The position numbers were made by a program, and so were the translations under genes. Below the pieces are notes generated by a model. It worked only from the letters and a program-made list of their open reading frames with translations. It was not told the origin of the DNA and searched no databases. Below are positions 33,885 to 41,846 of a DNA stretch of 64,000 nucleotides, piece after piece. The first letter of the stretch is position 1, and each line of letters starts with the position of its first letter. The DNA comes from Psychroserpens sp. NJDZ02 (GTDB lineage Bacteria > Bacteroidota > Bacteroidia > Flavobacteriales > Flavobacteriaceae): assembly GCF_004843725.1 (NCBI RefSeq), contig NZ_CP039451.1:3602001-3666000 (forward strand), written 5' to 3'.

Positions 33885-36113
33885 ATGAAGAAAAAGAATA
33901 CAATTGAGATGGTTGCTGAAAATATAGGACCTCATTTATCTTTAAATGATTCTTTTCAGATAAGTGATTTGAAATTAGGTGTATTTGCGAATAATGGTAG
34001 TGGTAAAACATTCATTAGTCGTGCTTTTCGGTTGATAAATAATAATAGTATTGAAAATGTAAATAAAATTTTATCGATTAACAAAACAAAGGGTTCTTTT
34101 AAATTTAATGTGACTAATATGCAGGATAAAAAGACTCAGTTATCTATAAAATTAAATAAAGATAAAGAAGCTGTTATAATTGACAATACAGATTATATTT
34201 TTCATGTTTTTAACAGTGATTACATAAAAGAAAATATAGAAGAATTAAAATATAATCCAGATGGTAAAATTGAGGGGTATATTCTTGGAAGAACTAAAAT
34301 AGATTTAACAAATGAAAAAAATAAATTAAAAGAATTAAATGAATTAGATATTAAAAAGTATGAATTATTTAAAGAAGAAGTAAAGAAGGCTAAAGGCGAA
34401 CTAGACAAACAAAAAATAAATAAAGGAACAAGCGAATATAAATTTACTCATTCTAGTATTTATAATAATGAATGTAATTATTTAGAAAGAAAATCTTATA
34501 ATGATTTAGTAAAGCTCAATAAAAACTTAAGTCAAACTCCTGATGATATTGAAAATATAAAACAATTAAATTATTCTTTTAATGATGATTATTTTGATAG
34601 AATAATTAAGATATTTAAAACAGAATATACAAAAAGTAAAATAGCACAATCTTTTAAAGAAAAGGTGTTGTCAAAGCAAAGTTTTATTAAAGAAGGAATA
34701 AAATATTTATCGCAGAATCTTAAGGAAGATAAGGCTACATGTCCTTTCTGTGAACAAGATTTAAGAATTAATGCTTTGAACTTAATTGAGCAGTATAATG
34801 TTTACTTGGATGATTCGGAATCACTAGTTAATAGTGAAATTACTACACTTTTGGAATACGTAAAAGAGGAGAAGAAGTGTGTTGAAAAAGACGAAAGTCT
34901 ATTTTTAAAAACTAAAAATGAATTTGATACTCTTAAAAATTATATTCCTTCATTAATTGATGTTAATTTGGAAGGGTTAAAAAATAATAACCTTGATAAA
35001 GAACTAGACAATATTATAGATTTACTTAATACGAAAATATTAAATATTGAAAAAGAAATTCCTTTAAAGGACTATTCTATTTCATTCTTAAGAATGAATA
35101 AGTATTTAGAGGTATTAAAAGCTAATAGCTTTAATAATAATAAAATACTGATAGATTTTAATGATAAAAAGGATAATTTAAAAGTAGAAAAACTAGAGGT
35201 AAATAGGAAATTATGTAAGGCAATGTATTTAAAAATACAAGCCGAACAGAAAAATCTAATAGAAGAAATTAGAAAAATCCGAAGTGAAAAGGAAGTGTTA
35301 GAAAAGGAAATAAAAATAAAGGAAAGTAAAGAGAAAACTCGTAAAAAACTTAAGGTTTTAGAAAATCTAAAGATGCATTTGAAATCATTTTTTGGTGAGA
35401 AATATAGTGTTGATGACGATTTCTGTTTTAAGTTTAATAAACATGTATTAACTAGTAATGCCACTGATGTTTTAAGTGATGGAGAAAAAAGTATAGTAGC
35501 GTTTTGCTATTATCTGGCTGATATTCATAAACTAGTTGATAGAAATGATGATTATGATAAAATATTTTTCATTATTGATGATCCTATTTCTAGTTTAGAT
35601 TTTCATTATGTTTATGCAGTTGCTCAAGTTATAAGAGATCTGCGTGAAACACTGAAATTAAAGCGGACAAGATTTATTATTTTAACTCATAATCTTGAAT
35701 TCATGAGTATTTTAATTAGAAATAAAATAATCAAATTTTCTCTTGTTTTAGTAAATTCAAAATTATCGATACTTTCTAGGCAATTAATAATGCCATACGA
35801 AGAGCATTTGAGAGATGTTTATAATGTTGTAAAAGGAAAAGAGTCTTCTCATACCATACCAAACTCAATACGTCATATATTAGAAACTATTAACAAGTTT
35901 GAGTCACCTGACAAAGAATTAAAGGAATATTGTGAAGATAATAATATATTAAAAAACAATGAATTTATTTATTCTTTAATGCATGATGCTTCTCATGGGT
36001 CAATTCGACAACAAATGCCTTACAATGATGAGATGATTAAAAAAGGATGTACTGCTGTTATTGATTTTGTAAATAGTAAATTTGAAGGCCAAATTAATCA
36101 AATCAAAGATTAA
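33885..36113 (+). CDS. RloC-like ABC ATPase, candidate anticodon nuclease
   Basis: A 742-residue protein with a split ABC-type ATPase head. Walker A lies in VFANNGSGKTF (residues 35-42), the ABC signature in VLSDGEKS (530-535), Walker B in FFIIDDPISSLD (560-572) and the switch His in LTHN (602). Between the two halves are long coiled-coils with CPFC (C286, C289), like a Rad50/RloC zinc hook. The C-terminus has SIRHILE (R663, E667) and, 33 residues later, H700. The spacing is close to the R-x3-E...H nuclease triad of PrrC. RloC proteins cut tRNA anticodons when DNA is damaged or phage infects. The gene looks clearly richer in AAA/ATA/TTA codons than its neighbours, suggesting transfer. It ends directly against the DUF2130 gene. 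The AAA_13 family call is firm; nuclease function is inference. Confidence 0.8.
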   Translation: MKKKNTIEMVAENIGPHLSLNDSFQISDLKLGVFANNGSGKTFISRAFRLINNNSIENVNKILSINKTKGSFKFNVTNMQDKKTQLSIKLNKDKEAVIIDNTDYIFHVFNSDYIKENIEELKYNPDGKIEGYILGRTKIDLTNEKNKLKELNELDIKKYELFKEEVKKAKGELDKQKINKGTSEYKFTHSSIYNNECNYLERKSYNDLVKLNKNLSQTPDDIENIKQLNYSFNDDYFDRIIKIFKTEYTKSKIAQSFKEKVLSKQSFIKEGIKYLSQNLKEDKATCPFCEQDLRINALNLIEQYNVYLDDSESLVNSEITTLLEYVKEEKKCVEKDESLFLKTKNEFDTLKNYIPSLIDVNLEGLKNNNLDKELDNIIDLLNTKILNIEKEIPLKDYSISFLRMNKYLEVLKANSFNNNKILIDFNDKKDNLKVEKLEVNRKLCKAMYLKIQAEQKNLIEEIRKIRSEKEVLEKEIKIKESKEKTRKKLKVLENLKMHLKSFFGEKYSVDDDFCFKFNKHVLTSNATDVLSDGEKSIVAFCYYLADIHKLVDRNDDYDKIFFIIDDPISSLDFHYVYAVAQVIRDLRETLKLKRTRFIILTHNLEFMSILIRNKIIKFSLVLVNSKLSILSRQLIMPYEEHLRDVYNVVKGKESSHTIPNSIRHILETINKFESPDKELKEYCEDNNILKNNEFIYSLMHDASHGSIRQQMPYNDEMIKKGCTAVIDFVNSKFEGQINQIKD

Positions 36114-37373
36114 ATGAAAAACGAAAATCAAATAAAATGTCCTAATTGTGGGACTTCCATAGATGTTCAAGATATTTTATCGCATCAATTAGAAGAGGAA
36201 ATAAAACAAAAGTATCAGTCGCAAATAGCTGCTGAGAAAAAGCGTTACGAAGGTCAGCAAGAAAAGCTAAAACAAGCACAGCATGATTTTGAGCAAAAGA
36301 AGAAGCGCGAGAATGTGTTATTTCAAGAACGTTTAGAAAATCAGCTTAAAGAAGATAAAAAGGAAATAGAAACGAAGCTAAAGCTAAAGTTAAAGGAAGA
36401 GCAGTCGGAACAGTTTGAGGCGCTTCAAAAGGAATTAAACGAAAAGTCTGAGCAAGTCAAAGAGTTAAACCGCTCTAAAGCCGAAATTGAAAAGCTTAAA
36501 AGAGAAAAAGGCGAACTTAAAGAAGCGGCGGAAGCAGAAGCACAGAAAAGACTAAACGAAATCCTGACTGCGGAAAAGGAAAAGATTAAAAAATCTGAGG
36601 AAGACAAAAACGAATTGCGTTTTAAAGAAATGCAAAAGCAATTGGAAGACCAGAAAAAGCTAACCGAAGAAATGAAACGTAAGCAGGAGCAGGGCTCCAT
36701 GCAATTACAGGGTGAAGTGCAAGAGTTAGCAATAGAGGAGTGGTTAGCAGCGCAGTTTCCGTTAGATACGATTCAAGAAATTAAAAAAGGAGCTAGAGGT
36801 GGTGACTGTATTCAAATTGTACATACTAGAACCGAGCAAAATTGTGGTACTATCTATTACGAAAGTAAACGTACAAAAGATTTTCAGCCTAGCTGGATAG
36901 AAAAGTTTAAAGCAGACATTAGAGACAAAGGCGCCAATATTGGTGTGTTAGTAACCGAGGTTATGCCATCCGATATGGACCGTATGGGATTAAGAGATGG
37001 GATTTGGATTTGTAACTACGACGAGTTTAAAGGCTTGTGTGCGGTGTTAAGACAGGGTATTGTGCAAGTCAATAACGCCATAGTCACTCAGGAAAATAAA
37101 GGAGATAAAATGGATTTGCTGTACGATTACTTAACTAGTAATACGTTTAGAATGCAAATTGAAGCGATTGTGGAAGGGTTTACACAAATGAAATCGGATT
37201 TAGAAAGCGAAAAAAGATCCATGCAACGTATTTGGAAACAAAGAGAAAAGCAAATAGAGAAGGTGGTAACCAACACTATAGATATGTATGGCTCAATTAA
37301 AGGAATTGCCGGAAATGCGATTCAGTCTGTAAAAGCATTGGAATTACCTGGTTTTGATGAGGATTTAGAGTAG
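36114..37373 (+). CDS. DUF2130 protein with PD-(D/E)xK nuclease-like domain
   Basis: A 419-residue protein. An N-terminal CPNC zinc-ribbon half (C9, C12) is followed by a long highly charged coiled-coil (about residues 20-195). A restriction-endonuclease-like domain comes next, with GARGGDCIQIV (D231) and TIYYESKRTKDF (E250, K252). The D...ExK arrangement and preceding GEVQELAIEEWL (Glu 201/204) match DUF2130. A C-terminal helical part (about 330-400) may mediate assembly. No substrate is known. The ATG follows the stop of the RloC-like gene without a gap (TAA-ATG), so the two are probably translated together, although this gene's codon use looks more like that of the host. Similar DUF2130 genes also occur alone. 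Confidence 0.82.
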   Translation: MKNENQIKCPNCGTSIDVQDILSHQLEEEIKQKYQSQIAAEKKRYEGQQEKLKQAQHDFEQKKKRENVLFQERLENQLKEDKKEIETKLKLKLKEEQSEQFEALQKELNEKSEQVKELNRSKAEIEKLKREKGELKEAAEAEAQKRLNEILTAEKEKIKKSEEDKNELRFKEMQKQLEDQKKLTEEMKRKQEQGSMQLQGEVQELAIEEWLAAQFPLDTIQEIKKGARGGDCIQIVHTRTEQNCGTIYYESKRTKDFQPSWIEKFKADIRDKGANIGVLVTEVMPSDMDRMGLRDGIWICNYDEFKGLCAVLRQGIVQVNNAIVTQENKGDKMDLLYDYLTSNTFRMQIEAIVEGFTQMKSDLESEKRSMQRIWKQREKQIEKVVTNTIDMYGSIKGIAGNAIQSVKALELPGFDEDLE

Positions 37374-37443
37374 GTGTAGCCGAATGATTTTGATTTGGAA
37401 TACTTTTTTTTCAATATTTAATGAAAATAAACATTAAAAAAGA

Positions 37444-37473
37444 TTGTGGTTTCAAATAATGGCACTATACTTG
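37444..37473 (+). promoter_or_regulatory. Promoter of cold-shock copy 1
   Basis: TTG at 37445-37447 and TATACTTG at 37466-37473, spaced by 18 bases, fit the Bacteroidota promoter with one mismatch in the -7 box. ATGGCA just before the -7 box recurs in the promoters of copies 2 and 3. Confidence 0.55.
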
Positions 37474-37510
37474 TAATGTATTAAGTATTAATAAAATAAA
37501 TTATATTACG

Positions 37511-37702
37511 ATGAGTAAAGGTACAGTAAAGTTTTTCAACGACACAAAAGGATTTGGTTTTATCACTGAAGAAGGAGTAGACAAAGATCATTTCGTACAC
37601 ATTTCTGGATTAATCGATGAGATTAGAGAAGGTGATGAGGTTGAATTTGACTTACAAGAAGGAAACAAAGGATTAAACGCGGTTAACGTAAAAGTTATCT
37701 AA
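37511..37702 (+). CDS. Cold-shock protein, copy 1
   Basis: A 63-residue single-domain cold-shock protein, an RNA chaperone that opens secondary structure in mRNA. It has the RNP1 motif KGFGFI in FFNDTKGFGFITEE, the RNP2 motif HFVHIS and an acidic C-terminal half EIREGDEVEFDLQEGNKGLNAVNVKVI. The amino-acid sequence is identical to copies 2 and 3. Its own promoter, a roughly 30-base leader and a terminator make it a separate transcription unit. The RNP aromatic residues are intact. Confidence 0.95.
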   Translation: MSKGTVKFFNDTKGFGFITEEGVDKDHFVHISGLIDEIREGDEVEFDLQEGNKGLNAVNVKVI

Positions 37703-37727
37703 GATATATATTCAGTACAATTCAAGA

Positions 37728-37758
37728 AAAAGGTTACCTATAAAGGTAGCCTTTTTTT
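37728..37758 (+). terminator. Terminator of cold-shock copy 1
   Basis: AAAGGTTACCT pairs with AGGTAGCCTTT (one G-U), followed by a T-run. The same hairpin ends copy 3. Confidence 0.85.
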
Positions 37759-37908
37759 GTGCTTAAAAACTATTGGTCATCTCTACGTGGTTGTAAAACC
37801 AAAGTCAAGAAAGTCCTTTGACTTAATTATAGTATTAAAACACCTGTTTTTAATTAGTGGCATCATTGTTGCAATCTATTAAGTATTAACAAAATAAATT
37901 ATATTACA

Positions 37909-38100
37909 ATGAGTAAAGGAACAGTAAAGTTTTTCAACGACACAAAAGGATTTGGATTTATCACAGAAGAAGGTGTAGACAAAGATCATTTTGTACACAT
38001 TTCTGGATTAATCGATGAGATTAGAGAAGGTGATGAGGTTGAATTTGACTTACAAGAAGGAAACAAAGGATTAAACGCGGTTAACGTAAAAGTTATCTAA
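37909..38100 (+). CDS. Cold-shock protein, copy 2
   Basis: Protein identical to copies 1 and 3 (63 residues, one cold-shock domain with KGFGFI and HFVHIS). Codons differ at a few silent positions (for example ACA/GGT where copy 1 has ACT/GGA). Its -7 region, TGGCATCATTGTTG, is the poorest match of the three to TAnnTTTG, so it may be the weakest or be conditionally expressed. The leader starts CTATTAAGTATTAACAAAATAAATT, one base different from the others. Confidence 0.95.
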   Translation: MSKGTVKFFNDTKGFGFITEEGVDKDHFVHISGLIDEIREGDEVEFDLQEGNKGLNAVNVKVI

Positions 38101-38125
38101 GATATATATTCAGTACAATTCAAGA

Positions 38126-38156
38126 AAAAGGTTATCCAAACGGGTAGCCTTTTTTT
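38126..38156 (+). terminator. Terminator of cold-shock copy 2
   Basis: AAGGTTATCC pairs with GGGTAGCCTT through two G-U pairs and is followed by a T-run. It carries compensating differences from the hairpins of copies 1 and 3. Confidence 0.8.
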
Positions 38157-38338
38157 ATGCCATAATGTTTCAAAAGCTTTGTTACATCTAGTGTTAAGGG
38201 CGTTTGAAGTCTATGAAATAGGACTAAAAGAGGTGGTTAGTAGGAGAGGATGTAGCGGGTGATTTAGGGGTTTTATAACTTTTTTTAATAAAAACAAAAA
38301 ATAAACAAGAAAAAAAGCGAATTGTAAATTAATGGCAT

Positions 38339-38346
38339 TATCTTTG
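38339..38346 (+). promoter_or_regulatory. -7 element of cold-shock copy 3
   Basis: TATCTTTG, a perfect TAnnTTTG, directly preceded by TGGCAT. The leader to the ATG at 38384 would be about 30 bases. Confidence 0.6.
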
Positions 38347-38383
38347 TAATCTATTAAGTATTAATAAAATAAATTATATTACG

Positions 38384-38575
38384 ATGAGTAAAGGTACAGT
38401 AAAGTTTTTCAACGACACAAAAGGATTTGGATTTATCACTGAAGAAGGAGTTGATAAAGATCATTTCGTACACATTTCTGGATTAATCGATGAGATTAGA
38501 GAAGGTGATGAGGTTGAATTTGACTTACAAGAAGGAAACAAAGGATTAAACGCAGTTAACGTAAAAGTTATCTAA
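38384..38575 (+). CDS. Cold-shock protein, copy 3
   Basis: Third gene for the same 63-residue cold-shock protein. Silent changes (GTT GAT for GTA GAC, GCA for GCG) distinguish it from copy 1, and some are shared with copy 2 in mosaic fashion. It has the best promoter of the three (perfect TATCTTTG). It is followed by a terminator and then by the 3' end of the convergent DJ-1/PfpI lipoprotein gene. Confidence 0.95.
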   Translation: MSKGTVKFFNDTKGFGFITEEGVDKDHFVHISGLIDEIREGDEVEFDLQEGNKGLNAVNVKVI

Positions 38576-38598
38576 GATATATATTCAGTACAATTCAA

Positions 38599-38633
38599 GA
38601 AAAAGGTTACCTATAAAGGTAGCCTTTTTTTTT
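38599..38633 (+). terminator. Terminator of cold-shock copy 3
   Basis: AAAGGTTACCT and AGGTAGCCTTT form the same stem as after copy 1, followed by nine T residues. Confidence 0.85.
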
Positions 38634-38728
38634 GCACTAAACTTAACCCCGAGTTAAATAGTGCTTTACTAAAGCTGAGATCAGTTTTACTAAAGTGTTA
38701 GACTGGTTTTAGCCGCGTGTTACAAACA

Positions 38729-38762
38729 AAAAAAAGGTTGTCCAAATGGGCAACCTTTTTTA
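38729..38762 (-). terminator. Terminator of the DJ-1/PfpI lipoprotein gene
   Basis: AAAAAGGTTGTCC and TGGGCAACCTTTTT form a stem with A-run and T-run on either side, so it can act in both directions. Its main use is likely for the minus-strand gene ending at 38782. Confidence 0.8.
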
Positions 38763-38781
38763 CTAGTATATAAAGTGAAGC

Positions 38782-39588
38782 TTATTTTAAGCTTTCTAAT
38801 AATTTTTCTGCAACTAACTCAGACGATGCTGGGTTTTGTCCAGTAATTAAATTACCATCTTGAATAGCGTAAGCTGCCCAATCTTCTTTTTTAGAGTAGA
38901 TACCTCCGTTTTTAGCTAACATATCTTCCACTAAAAATGGGACAACATCTGTTAATCCAACAGCCGCTTCTTCTGTATTAGTAAATCCTGTTACTTTTTT
39001 ACCATTTACTAATGGTTTTCCATCCGTTCCTTTAACACCTTTTAAGGCTGCAGGCGCGTGACATACAAATGCAACTGGCTTTTCTTGAGCGTTAAATTTT
39101 TCGATTAAAGCAATTGATGTTGCATCGTTTGCTAGATCCCATAATGGTCCGTGACCTCCTGGATAAAATACAGCGTCAAAATCGTCAGCATTAATATCTG
39201 ATAATTTGTTAGTGTTTGCAATCTTAGCTTTTGCAGCATCGTCTTTATTAAAACGGTCTGTAGCTTCGGTAGCAGCATCAGGAGAATCACTACTTGGATC
39301 TATTGGTGCAGCACCTCCTTTTGGAGTCGCGATTGTAATATCGGCACCTTTATCTAATAATGAGTAATATGGACTTGCGAATTCTTCAACCCAAAATCCT
39401 GTTTTCTTTCCTGTGTCTCCTAATTGATCGTGAGAGGTTAATACAAATAATACTTTCATAGTTTTTTCTTTTTTTAGTTCTGTTTTTACTTCTGAAACTT
39501 TTTCAGAAGGTGTTTTGTTTGTGTTGTTGTTACAGCTTGATGCTGTTACTATTGTTAGCGTTAACGCTAATGCTTTTATTACATTCAT
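38782..39588 (-). CDS. DJ-1/PfpI-family lipoprotein
   Basis: A 268-residue class I glutamine amidotransferase-like protein, close to Hsp31/glyoxalase III-type members. It has a lipoprotein signal (MNVIKALALTLTIVTASSC, Cys19), so it is placed in the envelope rather than the cytosol. The core starts at TMKVLFVLTSHD (about residue 43). The nucleophile elbow is AFVCHAPAAL (Cys about 175), with the GGHGPLWDL acidic/His region before it. Homologues act as methylglyoxal or protein deglycase-like enzymes or chaperones; the activity here is inferred. A second internal ATG at the start of the core would give the unlipidated form. The 1-kb repeat array begins just upstream. Confidence 0.85.
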   Translation of the reverse strand: MNVIKALALTLTIVTASSCNNNTNKTPSEKVSEVKTELKKEKTMKVLFVLTSHDQLGDTGKKTGFWVEEFASPYYSLLDKGADITIATPKGGAAPIDPSSDSPDAATEATDRFNKDDAAKAKIANTNKLSDINADDFDAVFYPGGHGPLWDLANDATSIALIEKFNAQEKPVAFVCHAPAALKGVKGTDGKPLVNGKKVTGFTNTEEAAVGLTDVVPFLVEDMLAKNGGIYSKKEDWAAYAIQDGNLITGQNPASSELVAEKLLESLK

Positions 39589-39599
39589 TTTTAATGCGA

Positions 39600-40590
39600 C
39601 TACTATTGTCAGTTTGAGCGCAGTCGAAAACTCATTACAGTTTTGTTTTGCTAGTATTTCGACTTGCGGGCAATATGACAGTTGTACTATTTTATAATCA
39701 TTATTAATGCAATTACTATTGTCAGTTTGAGCGCAGTCGAAAACCTATTACAGTTATGCTTTTGCTAGCATTTCGACTGCGCTCAATGTGACAGTTGTAT
39801 TGTTATGTGACCTTTATTGATATTACAGTTTTATAATAAGTAACTTATAATTTAAACCACTATTGTCAGTTTGAGCGCAGTCGAAAACCTATTACAGTTT
39901 TAGTTTGCTAGCATTTCGACTTGCGGGCAATATGACAGTTGTACTATTTTATAATCATTATTAATGCGATTACTAATGCCAGTATGAGCGCAATCGAAAA
40001 CTCATTACAGTTATGCTTTTGCTAGTATTTCGACTGCGCTCAATATGACAGTTATGTTACTATAATACTTATAATTTAAACCATCATTGTCAGTTTGAGC
40101 GCAGTCGAAAACCTATTACAATTTTGTTTTGCTAGTATTTCGACTACGCTCAATATGACAGTTGTGTTACTATAATACTTATAATTTAAACCACTCTTGT
40201 CAGTTTGAGCGCAGTCGAAAACTCATTACAGTTATGCTTTGCTAGCATTTCGACTGCGCTCAATGTGACAGTTATGTTACTACAATACTTCTAATTTAAA
40301 CCACCATTGTCAGTTTGAGCGCAGTCGAAAACCTATTACAGTTTTGTTTTGTTAGCATTTCGACTTCGCTCAATGTGACAGTTATGTTACTATAATACTT
40401 GTAATTTAAACTACTATTGTCAGTTTGAGCGCAGTAGAAAACCTATTACAGTTATGTTTTGTTAGCATTTCGACTTCGCTCAATGTGACAATTATGTTAC
40501 TATAATACTTGTAATTTAAACTACCATTGTCAGTTTGAGCGCAGTCGAAAACCTTAGAATGTTGCGTTTATAGCATTCCGACCGCACCCA
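39600..40590. repeat. Array of nine ~110-bp hairpin repeats
   Basis: Nine copies of a unit lie between the alcohol dehydrogenase gene and the DJ-1/PfpI gene. The landmark GTCAGTTTGAGCGCAGTCGAAAA falls at 39608, 39721, 39865, 39978, 40089, 40199, 40309, 40419 and 40529. The last five copies have an exact 110-base period. Each unit carries GTCAGTTTGAGCGCAGTCGA and, about 45 bases later, its near-complement TTTCGACTGCGCTCAATGTGACA, so each forms a hairpin. The linkers (TTATGTTACTATAATACTT..TTTAAACC) are also repeated. Two units (near 39650 and 39920) carry the variant TTTCGACTTGCGGGCAA in the second arm. No CRISPR-like structure is present. Confidence 0.9.
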
Positions 40591-40606
40591 TTGTGACGTT
40601 TTATAT

Positions 40607-41767
40607 TTAGTAAGCCATTTTTACTATTTTCTCAACCTTATCAGGAGATAATGTTTGATGTTCTCCTAATCCTGTCCAACCACGATCTGTAAATCGCTGA
40701 GAGATCTTTTCAGCAGTACCTTCATAATCCTTAGTATAATCTGATAATTTAGTATCAATACCTAATTCATGGAAAAAAGCAACTGTTTTTTCAATAGCAG
40801 TATGAGCCTTGTCTTCTGTACTACCTTCGGTAATATTCCAAACGCGTTCACCATATTGTGCTAATTTTTCTTTCTTGTCCTCAAAATTAAACTTGTAATG
40901 GCTTGGAGCAATCACAGCTAATGTACGGGCATGATCGATACCAAATAGAGCCGTTAACTCATGACCAATAGCGTGAACAGCCCAGTCTGTAGGTACTCCT
41001 TTTTGTATTAATCCATTTAGTGCCATCGTGCAACTCCACATAAAGTTTGAAGCCGCTTTATAGTCTGTAGGATCTTTTAGTACTGTTGGAGCAACTTCGA
41101 CTAAGGTTTGTAAAATACTCTCCGCAAAACGGTCTTGTAATAAAGCACCAATAGGATACGTCATGTATTGTTCTAAGACGTGTGTAAACGCATCTGTAAG
41201 TCCATTAGCTAATTGACGTTGTGGAATAGATTGTATCACCTGAGGGTCTAAAATTGAAAACTGAGGAAATAAACCAGGACCACCCATAGCTAATTTTTCT
41301 TTAGTTTCTGCTCTTGTAATTACGGCGCCAGAATTCATTTCCGATCCTGTTGCTGGTAATGTTAAAACAGTTCCGAAAGGCATTCCTTTTTCAGTTCTGA
41401 TATTTTTTGTCAAAATATCCCATGGTGTATCGCCATCATAGCGTGCAGCACTGGATAAAAATTTAGTCCCATCAATTACAGAACCACCACCAACAGCTAG
41501 TAAATACGTAATGTTTTGGTCTTTAATAACCTGTAACGCTTCCATTAAAGTCGCGTACTCTGGGTTGGCAGGAATACCACCAAACTCGACAACGTCAACA
41601 CTAGCTAATGCTGTCTTAACTTGGTCGTATATTCCGTTTTTCTTAATACTCCCACCACCATAAAGTAGTAATACCTTGGCGTCTTGAGGGATTTCTTCTT
41701 TTATTTTTGCTATCGTATCCTTTCCAAAAATAATTTTAGTAGGATTTTTAAAATCAAAATTGTTCAT
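40607..41767 (-). CDS. Iron-containing alcohol dehydrogenase (YqhD-like)
   Basis: Group III alcohol dehydrogenase of 386 residues, NADPH-dependent aldehyde reductase type, of the YqhD/BDH group. It begins MNNFDFKNPTKIIFGKDTI. Seen are VLLLYGGGSIKKNGIYDQV, the NADP-loop GGGSVIDGTKFL and the metal-binding region WAVHAIGHELTALFGIDHARTLAVIAPSHY with its conserved His residues. The ATG at 41767 was chosen over an upstream in-frame ATG (41812) because it gives the family's usual start and length. It is the last gene of the minus-strand detoxification operon and should reduce aldehydes, including methylglyoxal-type and lipid-derived ones. Confidence 0.9.
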   Translation of the reverse strand: MNNFDFKNPTKIIFGKDTIAKIKEEIPQDAKVLLLYGGGSIKKNGIYDQVKTALASVDVVEFGGIPANPEYATLMEALQVIKDQNITYLLAVGGGSVIDGTKFLSSAARYDGDTPWDILTKNIRTEKGMPFGTVLTLPATGSEMNSGAVITRAETKEKLAMGGPGLFPQFSILDPQVIQSIPQRQLANGLTDAFTHVLEQYMTYPIGALLQDRFAESILQTLVEVAPTVLKDPTDYKAASNFMWSCTMALNGLIQKGVPTDWAVHAIGHELTALFGIDHARTLAVIAPSHYKFNFEDKKEKLAQYGERVWNITEGSTEDKAHTAIEKTVAFFHELGIDTKLSDYTKDYEGTAEKISQRFTDRGWTGLGEHQTLSPDKVEKIVKMAY

Positions 41768-41846
41768 CTTCTTTTCTTTTAATTCGTTCTTTTTTCTTTT
41801 ATCAAAACACACTTAAAGTCCACTATATGAGACAGGAGTGGATTCT

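Larger units (their letters stand above)
37458..38633 (+). repeat. Three tandem cold-shock transcription units
   Basis: Three direct repeats of about 280-300 bases each (near 37458-37758, 37853-38156 and 38328-38633). Each contains the TGGCA element and -7 box, the leader TATTAAGTATTAA-AAAATAAATTATATTAC, a 63-codon gene and a terminator preceded by GATATATATTCAGTACAATTC. The coding parts differ only at silent sites, while the spacers between units are unrelated. They are therefore three separate transcription units from duplication, kept alike by selection or gene conversion. Confidence 0.9.

Noticed and set aside
39600..40590. Possible CRISPR array or integron-like attachment array
   Set aside because: The linkers between hairpins are also repeated, the period is 110 bases, and no integrase or cas gene is nearby.
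41768..41812. Earlier start codon for the iron alcohol dehydrogenase
   Set aside because: The extra 15 residues (MCFDKRKKNELKEKK) are not conserved in the family; the ATG at 41767 gives the normal start MNNFDFKNPTKIIFG.
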